Source: CAZWDO01 sp964632485 [NCBI: uncultured bacterium] (GTDB taxonomy: Bacteria > JAGOEH01). From it: a stretch of DNA of 64,000 nt. Position numbers and translations under genes: made by a program. How positions within the stretch are numbered: the first letter of the stretch is position 1; every line of letters begins with the position of its first letter. Below are positions 24,637-33,469 of this stretch, one piece after another. The notes under the pieces were generated by a model. It searched no databases. It was not told the DNA's origin and saw only the letters and a list, made by a program, of their open reading frames with translations. The stretch spans positions 258,396 through 322,395 of the forward strand of contig CAZWDO010000001.1 of the NCBI GenBank assembly GCA_964632485.1, in the 5' to 3' direction.

Positions 24637-26796
24637 TTAATCGTTCATTCTTTCCCGGATATGGCGGATGCCGTAGTTGAGCCAAATGCGTTCGATATAA
24701 TTGTAGGTCCCTTTCTTCAGTGATTCCAGAGCCCGGAGACGTACCTCGAGGGCTTGTTTATGTCCTGGCTCTACGTTCAGGACAATATCTGTCAGATGCA
24801 GCGTTTTCAAATACTCACCGGCTGCCTGCAACGAATCGGCGCGAGCGGCGATTACATCTGCCCCGGCCAGTTCCACAAGGTCAGCATAGATGCCCGATAC
24901 CGGGAGCGCGTACATGGACGCTGGATTTTCGTCGAACCAGCCGATCGTTTCCTGCCAGATGCCGCGCACGGTCCAGGCCACTTTGCCGTAATACTGGCCG
25001 ATGCGGTAGGTTTCCGGCAAGCGAACGGTCTGCATCAGGGTATACACATCCTTGCCTTCGTTGATCCCTTTGATGGTTTCATCATAAACGTATTTAAGCG
25101 CATCGCGAAAATTTCCAACTGTTTTCTGGACTTGATCCCTGCCGATCAACGGTGTTCCGTGTCCCGGCAGAAAATAATGCGGTTGGAACGACAAAGCGGT
25201 GTCCAACGCGTGGATATAGCCATTGACCGGCCGAATTTGGGTTCCGCGGAAAGTAGAATTATTGATAAAATACTCATAATAGTTGTCGCCGACAAACACC
25301 GCGCCCAGTTCCGGCGCCCAGATCGTTGTTTGATCCGGCGTTTCCCCCGGTGTATGGATCAGCTTGAAGTGAATGCCGCCCAATTCATAGGTATAATCAT
25401 CCGCAAACAGAATCGTGGGCTCGTTGCGGGAATTGAGGGATGGAGCGGATGCCGCTGTGTCCGTATCCGGCTTACCGGCCCAGATCGCGTTGCGCCGCTG
25501 AAACAACCCACTCAACTCGTCCTGATAGTCGAAATAATCCTTGAATTCACGTTGCGCGATAACGGCCACTTTATTAGCGCCCCTCCATTTGGCAATATCG
25601 TCAGAATGATCCTGATGAGCATGGGTTAACAGGATGGCTTTGAGGGGAAACGATTCTATCAGTTTTTGAAAGTATTCCGGAGCTACGGCCGCGCCAGCCG
25701 GATCGATCAGCGCGCTGCCCCTGGGGGTCGTAATCAGATAAGAATTACAGGAACCTTCGATCCGATAAAGATGATTGCCGATTTTCAAGTAATCAAGATA
25801 AGCATCAAAGAGCCATTGCCGCAGGGGTTCTTGAATCGGTATCGCATTCATCCAGGCGGGATTCCGCTCCCAGGCATCATCGAAGATGACTACCGACAGA
25901 TCGTCGAGCGCGGCGATCTGCCTAGCGACAGGCAAGCGGGAATGCTGGTTAAAGGGGTAGCCACTGGTGAGCGGCAGGGACTTAATCCGTTCAGTGGGTA
26001 TTTTAGCCGTGACAACCGCGCTCAAAACCGCCTGATGAAGAAACAATCGTCTTAAAAAACTGGCACAGATTTTTTGCTGGTACATTTCATCACGCAGCAT
26101 TTCCGTCAGGATTGCTGCCCATTCCCGGCAGATGCCCAGCCGCGGATTGATCGAATAAACCTCGCAGTTGTAGTAGGGCTGTATTTTGACTGTATCGGCA
26201 ATCGTTTCCACGATGGGCAAGCTGCGATAATCCAAGCCGCATTGATCATAGATCGACCGCCAGTAGTCGTTCGGTTCGGCTCCCGGCGGCAGGCCGATGG
26301 TGTTGGCCAGCGTCACCGGACGCAAAGCCGCGTCATACTCAGTACCGAGCGCCACGCCTTCGGGAGGTCCCAGTACCAACACACCGGGATCGAACCAGAC
26401 TAAACACTGACAGAAGTCGCTCACCAGGCTCTCTACCCGGGCGGCGGCGAAGGCCTTGATCGCCAGCGGATATTCCAGCAACGCCGAATCAATCTGCAGA
26501 GCAACGAGTTCCACATGCGGACCCTTCAGAGAAAGACAGGGCATACTACTCGCATCCGGCAGCACAACATAAATCATGCTCTCAGAATAGTCGCCGCCCC
26601 ACTGGCGAATGCTCCGGATTAATGCCCGAACGGAGCGTTCCTGTTCCGGGAAAGCGACATAGGTCATCACCGCCATGGGTGTCGTGATGGAATTCCCGGA
26701 AACCGGTTGACCATCAATGATTCCATATCCTCCGGAAAATATAAACATTAATGCAATCCATGCCCATACGGCTGCTCGTTTTACATCCATCGCCAT
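24637..26796 (-). CDS. Fusion of a GT-A-like domain with an alkyl-sulfatase-like metallo-beta-lactamase
   Basis: A 719-residue protein with an N-terminal membrane or signal segment (about 8-25). Residues 41-330 resemble a nucleotide-sugar GT-A fold (VMTYVAFPEQERSVRALI, CLVWFDPGVLVLGPP, YYNCEVYSINPRL), with FDPG where a DxD motif would be expected. Residues about 340-565 are a metallo-beta-lactamase domain with THAHQDH (His392, His394, Asp396, His397), His481, GDN (Asp504) and GHG (His546). Residues 565-719 match the alkyl sulfatase dimerisation region (GWFDENP). The fusion is unusual. The zinc hydrolase part looks intact, while the transferase part may only bind. The downstream gene on the left is the kinase; the GT87 gene is 36 bp upstream. 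Confidence 0.7.
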   Translation of the reverse strand: MAMDVKRAAVWAWIALMFIFSGGYGIIDGQPVSGNSITTPMAVMTYVAFPEQERSVRALIRSIRQWGGDYSESMIYVVLPDASSMPCLSLKGPHVELVALQIDSALLEYPLAIKAFAAARVESLVSDFCQCLVWFDPGVLVLGPPEGVALGTEYDAALRPVTLANTIGLPPGAEPNDYWRSIYDQCGLDYRSLPIVETIADTVKIQPYYNCEVYSINPRLGICREWAAILTEMLRDEMYQQKICASFLRRLFLHQAVLSAVVTAKIPTERIKSLPLTSGYPFNQHSRLPVARQIAALDDLSVVIFDDAWERNPAWMNAIPIQEPLRQWLFDAYLDYLKIGNHLYRIEGSCNSYLITTPRGSALIDPAGAAVAPEYFQKLIESFPLKAILLTHAHQDHSDDIAKWRGANKVAVIAQREFKDYFDYQDELSGLFQRRNAIWAGKPDTDTAASAPSLNSRNEPTILFADDYTYELGGIHFKLIHTPGETPDQTTIWAPELGAVFVGDNYYEYFINNSTFRGTQIRPVNGYIHALDTALSFQPHYFLPGHGTPLIGRDQVQKTVGNFRDALKYVYDETIKGINEGKDVYTLMQTVRLPETYRIGQYYGKVAWTVRGIWQETIGWFDENPASMYALPVSGIYADLVELAGADVIAARADSLQAAGEYLKTLHLTDIVLNVEPGHKQALEVRLRALESLKKGTYNYIERIWLNYGIRHIRERMND

Positions 26797-26832
26797 CGTA
26801 AAACTCCTTTTAAAAGGTTATAATAAATTGCT

Positions 26833-28146
26833 TTATTGATGAAGACGTACCGTAATCATAGTCCGCGCCGACCGCATCTCATTGGCAATCGCCCACCCGG
26901 CGAGGACCACGGCGCCCAGGCCAGCAGCGGAGATGACGGCAGCCCAGGGATAGTGCAAGGCAATGACCCACAGATGGTTCAGTCGTGAGATGCCGCAAAG
27001 AAAATAAACAGCAATCACCAAGGAATGCGTATGCTGGCCGCGGCCCCAGAGCCAGGCCAGGGCCGGCAACAGCAGCGCGTGATTGTAGCGTTCGATATGC
27101 GCCAAAATGACCAATCCCAGTACCAGCCAAAGGAAAAAACCGGCTTGCAGATCGCCCCCCGGAAGTCTCCACAGAAGGAAGGCGCATTGTAAAAGCAAGA
27201 TAATCGAAATCGCGTGGCTGATATATCGGGGCCAAGCGGGAAAAATGGTCAAAGGCGGTTGCCACTGAATAGTATCGCGAACTTCAGGACGCAGGGCGGG
27301 TACGATGTAGCGTTCCGAGAGCATTAACCGCTGGAGACAGGCCGTCAGCGACTGATCGTCGATCCCCGGAGCCGTGAGGGCGCTTTCGAGCCGCCCCCCC
27401 AGGAATCCCTGCCAATAAAGGCGATTGGCCGGCGGATAGGCCACCCACAGTGAGCTTAATATCCCCGCCGTCAGCAGAAAACATAGCCCAACCATTCGCC
27501 AGCGATGCAGTAAAACAAATGCCCCCAGCCATATTACAGGAAAAAGCTTGACCCCGACCAGCAGCGCCTGAATGATGCCGATCCCCCACTCGCTTATTCG
27601 GGAACGTCGATCCAACAGTTGCCCGATGGCCAATGCCCCTGCCAATAAAACGATGCTGGTTTGCCCCAGGGAAATATCCAATACAACAGGCCCAAAAGTC
27701 AAGACCAGAATACCCAAACCCAACCGCTGATTCATCCCGCGGACTGCGGCCAGCTTGGATAGAGCCATCACACAGCAGCCGAGTATTCCCAGATTAAAAA
27801 TCACCCAGAGCCAGGCAGAAACGGGAAAGAAAAAACAGGTAAAAGGCTGCAGCAACCAGGCCCAAAAGGGAGGATTGTAGATGAGTGGCGGACGAAAAGG
27901 AATATGTTGAGCCATTCGCAGGCTGTCGATAAAAGCATTCGGCGCTGTATAGGGATTCAAACCCGCCCGCAGGGCAGCGGATGCAGCATAAAAACCGGAG
28001 AAATCTAACAGTTGCGGATAAGGGAAAAAACGCGCTATGCGCAGCGCCGCGCTACCGGCATGTAGGGCAAAACCCGCCATTCCCAACGCGAAAACAATCG
28101 GGTTCCGGCAAAATTCACGGAGATAATTGTAAATAGTCTGTTTCAT
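26833..28146 (-). CDS. GT87-family membrane glycosyltransferase (DUF2029)
   Basis: A polytopic membrane protein of about 437 residues with some ten or more hydrophobic helices. The GT-C signature DFSGFYAASAALRAGLNPY lies in the first periplasmic loop, and PPLIYNPPFWAWLLQP follows. GT87 enzymes use polyprenyl-phosphate sugars to mannosylate or otherwise glycosylate lipids and glycans. The ATG at 28146 is chosen over one at 28182 because it overlaps the stop of an upstream frame as TGATG, which suggests translational coupling. The gene is GC-rich like its fusion-protein neighbour. Confidence 0.8.
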   Translation of the reverse strand: MKQTIYNYLREFCRNPIVFALGMAGFALHAGSAALRIARFFPYPQLLDFSGFYAASAALRAGLNPYTAPNAFIDSLRMAQHIPFRPPLIYNPPFWAWLLQPFTCFFFPVSAWLWVIFNLGILGCCVMALSKLAAVRGMNQRLGLGILVLTFGPVVLDISLGQTSIVLLAGALAIGQLLDRRSRISEWGIGIIQALLVGVKLFPVIWLGAFVLLHRWRMVGLCFLLTAGILSSLWVAYPPANRLYWQGFLGGRLESALTAPGIDDQSLTACLQRLMLSERYIVPALRPEVRDTIQWQPPLTIFPAWPRYISHAISIILLLQCAFLLWRLPGGDLQAGFFLWLVLGLVILAHIERYNHALLLPALAWLWGRGQHTHSLVIAVYFLCGISRLNHLWVIALHYPWAAVISAAGLGAVVLAGWAIANEMRSARTMITVRLHQ

Positions 28147-28293
28147 CAACGGTAATTTGAATATTCGAAAGTAAAGGGACATCTATTTAACTGCCAGTAC
28201 TTAGACTCATATTCATCTTGATTATATATTTCTAATACACGCCAGCTTATTGAATATGTAATTCCTTGAATAGACGAATGTAATAAAATGGAA
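28146..28293 (-). pseudogene. 3' remnant of an unidentified gene upstream of GT87
   Basis: This frame reads SSIQGITYSISWRVLEIY then KYWQLNRCPFTFEYSNYR and stops at 28148-28146, sharing one base with the GT87 start. It looks like the C-terminus of a real protein that was translationally coupled to GT87, but its 5' part is replaced by the kinase-like gene, into which the frame runs. The family is not recognised. Confidence 0.3.
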
Positions 28294-29460
28294 TTAAAGA
28301 TTCGAACTGTAGAAAACCCTGATACGTTGCATTCTATTTGCTTTCCACTCATTAAATGCCGACACGTCGTCTAATTGGTACTTTTCCGCTAAACCCAAAC
28401 AATGATTATACTTATCCACCAATTCCTGTTGACTTAACCCATTGTCTTCCGGGATAAAAATGTTATTTTCTTTTAAAAAGTCATAATCATTAACTAAAGC
28501 CTGGACAACTTTTTTACCCTTGATAATTGTATCAGAATTGCAACTTTTGCCTCTTACATCATCCTCCAAATCCAGTAAAAAAGATCTGAATTGGTCAAGG
28601 GAGTACAATTTTTTAATGCCTGCCATCGTTTTTAATGAGTCTTGCCAAAGATTTATGAAATAAGCTATATGTTCGACTACCTCAATGTCAGCATTGTTTT
28701 CCTGAAGCCATTCTTTCTTCATTGCGTAATATTTCAAAACGATCTCTTTTTCTAATGTATATAGCTCGAGGGACTTATCCTTGCCAACACCCTCTTCTAT
28801 ATCACACAGATGCTGCATAAAAGTTCTGGTTTCAAATCGCTCAGCCATGTGAAATTCTGGACGATCTTTACCGTCAGAGTTAAATTCAGTTAGCGGATTA
28901 AATTTATATGCATAACCAAAATCGAAAAATTTTACCTTATTTGAAGGTCTTACAAGTATATTGCCACTACATAGATCACACTCGAAAACATCTGATTTTT
29001 CCATGTTGAACAAAGTAAAAAAAAGATTATCAAGCAACTCCTGGTTATAACCACTTACCTCATCTCCTTCCACCCAGGGCGAGAAAATAATTTCATCTTT
29101 AAATCCAGCGTAAATCGTGTCAATAACACTTTCTAACCCGTCGGGATTATCTCTTTTAGCTATGGCAAAATCTTGTCTTCTTTGAACTTCATTTAAAAAT
29201 GAGGTTTGGCCATCAATGTTTCGGACTAAGGCTTCTTTCCTTTTTTTCTTTAAGGTATAAAATTTACCATCAATTTCCAGTTTAAACACCTCTGAGGTTA
29301 ATCCGCCATTAATATAACGGACAACGCAATCTGAATTGCGATCTATGACCTTTAATTTTTCAAGTGAAATTGGCAATTCATGGATATTACCGACAACAAT
29401 ATCTTCGTGACTATTCACAAATTCTAATTGCCTCTGTTGTCTTATTTCTGCATGGTTCAT
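28294..29460 (-). CDS. Protein-kinase-fold phosphotransferase
   Basis: A 388-residue soluble protein with the core of a kinase-like phosphotransferase. The nucleotide-binding Lys is in FYTLKKK (about Lys71), the catalytic segment is ECDLCSGNILV (Asp162, Asn167), and the metal site is FFDFGYA (Asp180, FDFG in place of DFG). The C-terminal half is helical. This arrangement resembles aminoglycoside or sugar phosphotransferases and Rio/Bud32-like atypical kinases; the substrate is not inferable. GGAGA lies six bases upstream of the ATG. It appears inserted in front of the GT87 transcription unit. Confidence 0.65.
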   Translation of the reverse strand: MNHAEIRQQRQLEFVNSHEDIVVGNIHELPISLEKLKVIDRNSDCVVRYINGGLTSEVFKLEIDGKFYTLKKKRKEALVRNIDGQTSFLNEVQRRQDFAIAKRDNPDGLESVIDTIYAGFKDEIIFSPWVEGDEVSGYNQELLDNLFFTLFNMEKSDVFECDLCSGNILVRPSNKVKFFDFGYAYKFNPLTEFNSDGKDRPEFHMAERFETRTFMQHLCDIEEGVGKDKSLELYTLEKEIVLKYYAMKKEWLQENNADIEVVEHIAYFINLWQDSLKTMAGIKKLYSLDQFRSFLLDLEDDVRGKSCNSDTIIKGKKVVQALVNDYDFLKENNIFIPEDNGLSQQELVDKYNHCLGLAEKYQLDDVSAFNEWKANRMQRIRVFYSSNL

Positions 29461-29624
29461 CTGAATTCTCCATTATGGTTATCACACTACAAAAGATTAA
29501 TATTTAAACTAACAATGCCGAGCAATCTATTTTCAAATCAAAGATGTAATTCCAGAAAACTTCACTCGTTAAAAATCTAAAGTACGCGAGGGGATACTTG
29601 CTGAAACCTGTGCCATACCTTTGG

Positions 29625-31565
29625 TCATTTCAGCAAAAGCATTCTCTTAACATTTTCAAATTTATTACCCTGAGGGGCATCTGCTATTAAATGATAAAAA
29701 TACAAACCAGAAGTATTCAATTTGGCATCCCATTTAGTATGATAATATCCTGCTTCTTGATATTCATCTATCAAGGTAGTAACCTCCTGGCCAAGGAAGT
29801 TGTATATTTTAAGAGTCACCTTACTGGGTACCTGCAACTGATATTCAATAGTTGTTATAGAGTTAAAAGGATTGGGATAATTGATGTTAAGTTCTGATTT
29901 GTTTGGTGTAACATGATTGAACGAACTGACAGAAGTGCCTACCTTGAAAAGTTTATAAATCTGTCCTGTATGCGTTCCAATAATATCACCCTTATCATTC
30001 TCGAATAATCCAATATTGTCTATTCCAGTCGCATTTTCTCCAAAAATGTAGGGAGCATCACCATTTAACGGCCACATCTGCAAATCATCATTTCTGCCAA
30101 TCAATATCCCATGCTCTTTCGAACAATACAAAATCGGGGGGACGCCGAGAGTTCCCAATTGTATCACGTCTGTAGCAATCGTATCAATTACAGATTGGCC
30201 AACCTCAATTCTAAGAAAATGATTTGCCTCTCTTTCAAAGAGATAAAAATAACCGCTGTCATCAACAGTGCCAGTTGCCCCAGGATTTCCTTGTAATGTA
30301 AAAATTTTTGTTGCCGTCGGGTTTTCTGTTAAAGGAAGTAGCCACACACAAATATCTGTTTCTTGAGTCGTAAAAAGAATCAAAGCGTCATTTTTACTGT
30401 CATACGACATTTTAAGCAGGTGATTACCACTGATTCCGCTGAAATAATGATCCACATTCATATCGCCGACTTTTAAAATTGTGAAGACCTCGCCTGTCAA
30501 ACTTGCATAAAAATCACCGTTTTTACTTTCGCATAGACTTGAATAAAACTCATTTTGTCTGTCGCCAAAGGGAGTCAATCCATTACTATCAACAGACATT
30601 AGCTGATTTTTTAACCCGAGAAAAACTTTTCCATTTCTTGTTTCCCCAACACAGTGACGGTTCACTATTTCGGTCAGAAACGCTCCGTCTCCACTTGCAT
30701 TCAAGTCATATACTCCAATACCACCATCACTGCAGGCGATTAAAAACGATTGGCGGTAAGAATCCCAAATTATTTCGCCCATGCCCGTAAAGGGTTCAAT
30801 CACTTTGTTAAAAATACCGGCGATGTTGTCATATTTATTTAATCCCCCCCTTCCACCTGGCACACCTGCTGTGTAATAATAGAGATCATTAGAGTCATCC
30901 AACCCTACTCCGATGGCTTCATCAGTGCCTGGAATTCCTAACCCGGTTGCCAGCGTATCTACTGCTTGTGTAGTTAAGTTGTACTTTATCAAAGAACCCA
31001 AAAATGATTGTGTATAATATAAAACATCGTTTATAGGGTCGATTGCAAGCTGAGAGCAACCATGGACATTGCTGACAACAGTATCCAGCAGAACACACTC
31101 TTCGCTGAAATGATAGATAGTACTTCTGTCAGCAAAGCATCCGGTAAAAAAAGAATCATCATCAGGATCAACCGTAACAGTTGATACCCCGGGATCAAAT
31201 GTCAGTTGCTTCAATATTGAAACCCCGGATGGATCACAGATATAGAAACAATCTTGCCCAACTCCTACAATTCGATCATGGCCCGGTTGATAAAAAATGG
31301 TTGAAAGCATGATACCTGAAAGGTCACAATAGGCTGAAGCGCGATTATTGATGTCTATCGAAATAATTTTATTCTGCGCCGGGTCCAGCAAATATACGAT
31401 ATTATTTTTATCTACACAGATTTTTATCGGTGAAATAGGATTTGTCTGGTAGATAACCTCTTGACTCCAATCAGCCGGCAGGTTTTTAAACGCATCTAAA
31501 AACTGTGCATTAGCCTGGACGGACAGGAAGAGCAATAAAACGAAAAGCAGTTTTTTCTTAGCCAT
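29625..31565 (-). CDS. Secreted beta-propeller protein with type IX sorting domain
   Basis: A 646-residue exported protein. It has a signal peptide (1-20, ending VQANAQ), then propeller-like repeats to about residue 545 (for example NNIVYLLDPAQNKIISIDINN and GCSQLAIDPINDVLYYTQ). The C-terminal sorting domain (about 560-646) has INYPNPFNSITTIEYQL, IYNFLGQEVTTL and SGLYFYHLIA. Proteins of this build are exported through the outer membrane and cleaved or anchored after sorting. Substrate or ligand is unknown. AAAAGGAA precedes the ATG. Confidence 0.82.
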   Translation of the reverse strand: MAKKKLLFVLLLFLSVQANAQFLDAFKNLPADWSQEVIYQTNPISPIKICVDKNNIVYLLDPAQNKIISIDINNRASAYCDLSGIMLSTIFYQPGHDRIVGVGQDCFYICDPSGVSILKQLTFDPGVSTVTVDPDDDSFFTGCFADRSTIYHFSEECVLLDTVVSNVHGCSQLAIDPINDVLYYTQSFLGSLIKYNLTTQAVDTLATGLGIPGTDEAIGVGLDDSNDLYYYTAGVPGGRGGLNKYDNIAGIFNKVIEPFTGMGEIIWDSYRQSFLIACSDGGIGVYDLNASGDGAFLTEIVNRHCVGETRNGKVFLGLKNQLMSVDSNGLTPFGDRQNEFYSSLCESKNGDFYASLTGEVFTILKVGDMNVDHYFSGISGNHLLKMSYDSKNDALILFTTQETDICVWLLPLTENPTATKIFTLQGNPGATGTVDDSGYFYLFEREANHFLRIEVGQSVIDTIATDVIQLGTLGVPPILYCSKEHGILIGRNDDLQMWPLNGDAPYIFGENATGIDNIGLFENDKGDIIGTHTGQIYKLFKVGTSVSSFNHVTPNKSELNINYPNPFNSITTIEYQLQVPSKVTLKIYNFLGQEVTTLIDEYQEAGYYHTKWDAKLNTSGLYFYHLIADAPQGNKFENVKRMLLLK

Positions 31566-31721
31566 AGTTTTTCCTTTTTTTAGTGTTCATAGATAATCCG
31601 TTTTAACAGAAAATAGAATAAATATAAAAATACTCCAGTGTTTATCAGCATGCTTATTCGATTCTGGTTCTGTGTATTTGTTTTGCTTCAGATGAAGATG
31701 GAGGGCGCGAAGCGTAATCGA

Positions 31722-31826
31722 TTAACTGCCGTTGTACGATGCGCCGGCTTTTTTCCAAATCAAAATACATGGACGAATTTTGACTTCCTTCCCTTTTCTA
31801 CCAATGTGAATGACATCTGTACTCAT
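31722..31826 (-). CDS. Very short ORF overlapping the hsdM stop
   Basis: A 34-codon frame starts with an ATG overlapping the hsdM stop as ATGA and reads MSTDVIHIGRKGKEVKIR, then a short hydrophobic stretch. The four-base overlap is the same arrangement as the dinD-hsdS junction, which hints at a translated small protein. A second frame continues with protein-like text (YFDLEKSRRIVQRQLIDY), so the piece may instead be the frame-disrupted remnant of a longer downstream gene. No family is recognised. Confidence 0.25.
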   Translation of the reverse strand: MSTDVIHIGRKGKEVKIRPCILIWKKAGASYNGS

Positions 31827-33430
31827 GGCAACTCTTTTAATCCAAGTTCTTTAAGAAACTGATTATGGGTATTCTTTGCCGTTGTTATGGTCTTCTCAAT
31901 TTCATCCAAGTTTTTATTGACTTTATTGATATCAATAACTTCTTCTTGTTCTGCTGTGCTCACATACCGCGAAATATTCAGATTGTATTCATTCTTTTTT
32001 ATTTCTTCCATAGAGACACATCGGGAATACCGCTCTTCTTCTTTACGGTATTGATATGTGTCTATGATTTTATCAATGTGTTCCACCGAAAGAACATTCT
32101 GCCGTTTGCCTTTTTCAAAGTGTTGGCCGGCGTTGACAAACAAAACATCATCAAACTTTTTGCATTTTTTAAGCACGAGGATACATACCGGAATGCCGGT
32201 AGAAAAGAAAAGATTTGCCGGCAAGCCGATAACCGTATCAATATTCCCATCTTTGAGCAATTTCGTGCGTATTCGTTCTTCAGCCCCACCGCGAAAAAGA
32301 ACACCGTGCGGCAGAATAATCGCCATGGTGCCTTCATCGCTTAAAAAATGAAAGCCGTGCAACAGAAAAGCAAAGTCGGCTGCGGATTTTGGGGCAAGAC
32401 CATAACTTTTAAACCGGAAATCATCGGCCAATGCCTCGTTTGGTTCCCAGCGGTAACTAAAGGGAGGATTGGCAACCACCGCATCACATTCCAGCTTTTT
32501 TACCGGATTCATTTCATTGAGGATATCCCAGTCATTAAGAAGAGAATCTCCATGACGAATTTGAAACTCCGAATCTTTCAATCCATGGAGCAGCATGTTC
32601 ATCCGCGCAAGGTTGTAAGTGGTAATGTTTTTTTCCTGCCCGTATATCTGCCCGATACTGTTGTACCCGAGCTGCTTTCTTACATTCAAAAGAAGAGAGC
32701 CTGAACCACAGGCAAAATCGAGGACTTTTTTCAGCTTTTTCTTTTTACCGGAAGCAGGGTTTTGACTATCCAATGTAACAATGCGGGACAGTATGGTTGA
32801 AATCTGCTGCGGTGTATAAAACTCTCCGGCTTTTTTTCCTGAACCGGAGGCAAATTGTCCAATCAGATATTCATAAGCATCGCCTAAAATATCACTTTCG
32901 GTAGAAAACTCCGAAAGACCTTCGGCAATTTTGGCTACAATCGTACAGAGTTTTGCGTTACGGGCAGAATAGTTTTTCCCAAGTTTTTCAGAGTCCAGAT
33001 TGATTTCCGAAAACAACCCCTGGAAAGTGCTTTCGAAAGAGTCGTTTTCAACATGTTTGAATCCGGCTTGCAAGGTTTTAAGGAGGTCATCGCTCCGGGT
33101 TCTTGCCAGCTCGTATATACTGCTCCAGAGATATTCGGGTCTGATAATATAATGAATTTTGCGACGCATCTGCTTTTCGAATACGGCTGTATCTTTCTTG
33201 TTTGCTTCATACCAGACAGAGAGGGGTGTCCTTTTGTCGTCTTCTTTCAGCTTCGGATAATCTTTTCCAAGCTCTTTTTGAGCTGCGGTTTCATAGTTGT
33301 CTGAAAGGTAGCGTAAAAACAGAAAAGAGAGCATATAATCTCGGAAGTCATCGGCATTCATTGCCCCGCGGAGTTGGTCGGCAATCTTCCAGAGGGTTGC
33401 GCCTAATTGTTTTTGCATTTGATCTGTCAT
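31823..33430 (-). CDS. hsdM: Type I restriction-modification methyltransferase subunit
   Basis: 535-residue N6-adenine methyltransferase subunit. The N-terminal HsdM domain starts QMQKQLGATLWKIADQLRG. The SAM-binding motif is DFACGSGSLLL, and the catalytic motif IV is NPPFSY (NPPF type, adenine methylation). The C-terminal coiled coil contacts HsdS. It is the last gene of the operon, 39 bases after kilAN. The usual order places hsdM next to hsdS; here a KilA-N gene lies between them. Confidence 0.96.
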   Translation of the reverse strand: MTDQMQKQLGATLWKIADQLRGAMNADDFRDYMLSFLFLRYLSDNYETAAQKELGKDYPKLKEDDKRTPLSVWYEANKKDTAVFEKQMRRKIHYIIRPEYLWSSIYELARTRSDDLLKTLQAGFKHVENDSFESTFQGLFSEINLDSEKLGKNYSARNAKLCTIVAKIAEGLSEFSTESDILGDAYEYLIGQFASGSGKKAGEFYTPQQISTILSRIVTLDSQNPASGKKKKLKKVLDFACGSGSLLLNVRKQLGYNSIGQIYGQEKNITTYNLARMNMLLHGLKDSEFQIRHGDSLLNDWDILNEMNPVKKLECDAVVANPPFSYRWEPNEALADDFRFKSYGLAPKSAADFAFLLHGFHFLSDEGTMAIILPHGVLFRGGAEERIRTKLLKDGNIDTVIGLPANLFFSTGIPVCILVLKKCKKFDDVLFVNAGQHFEKGKRQNVLSVEHIDKIIDTYQYRKEEERYSRCVSMEEIKKNEYNLNISRYVSTAEQEEVIDINKVNKNLDEIEKTITTAKNTHNQFLKELGLKELP

Positions 33431-33469
33431 GGTTTACTCATTAATTTCAGTTGAGGTGTCGTTCGATTT

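Noticed and set aside
24754-25629. Long plus-strand open frame of 291 codons across the GT-A/metallo-beta-lactamase fusion gene
   Set aside because: Antisense shadow in GC-rich sequence; the minus strand carries clear zinc-hydrolase motifs at the same place.
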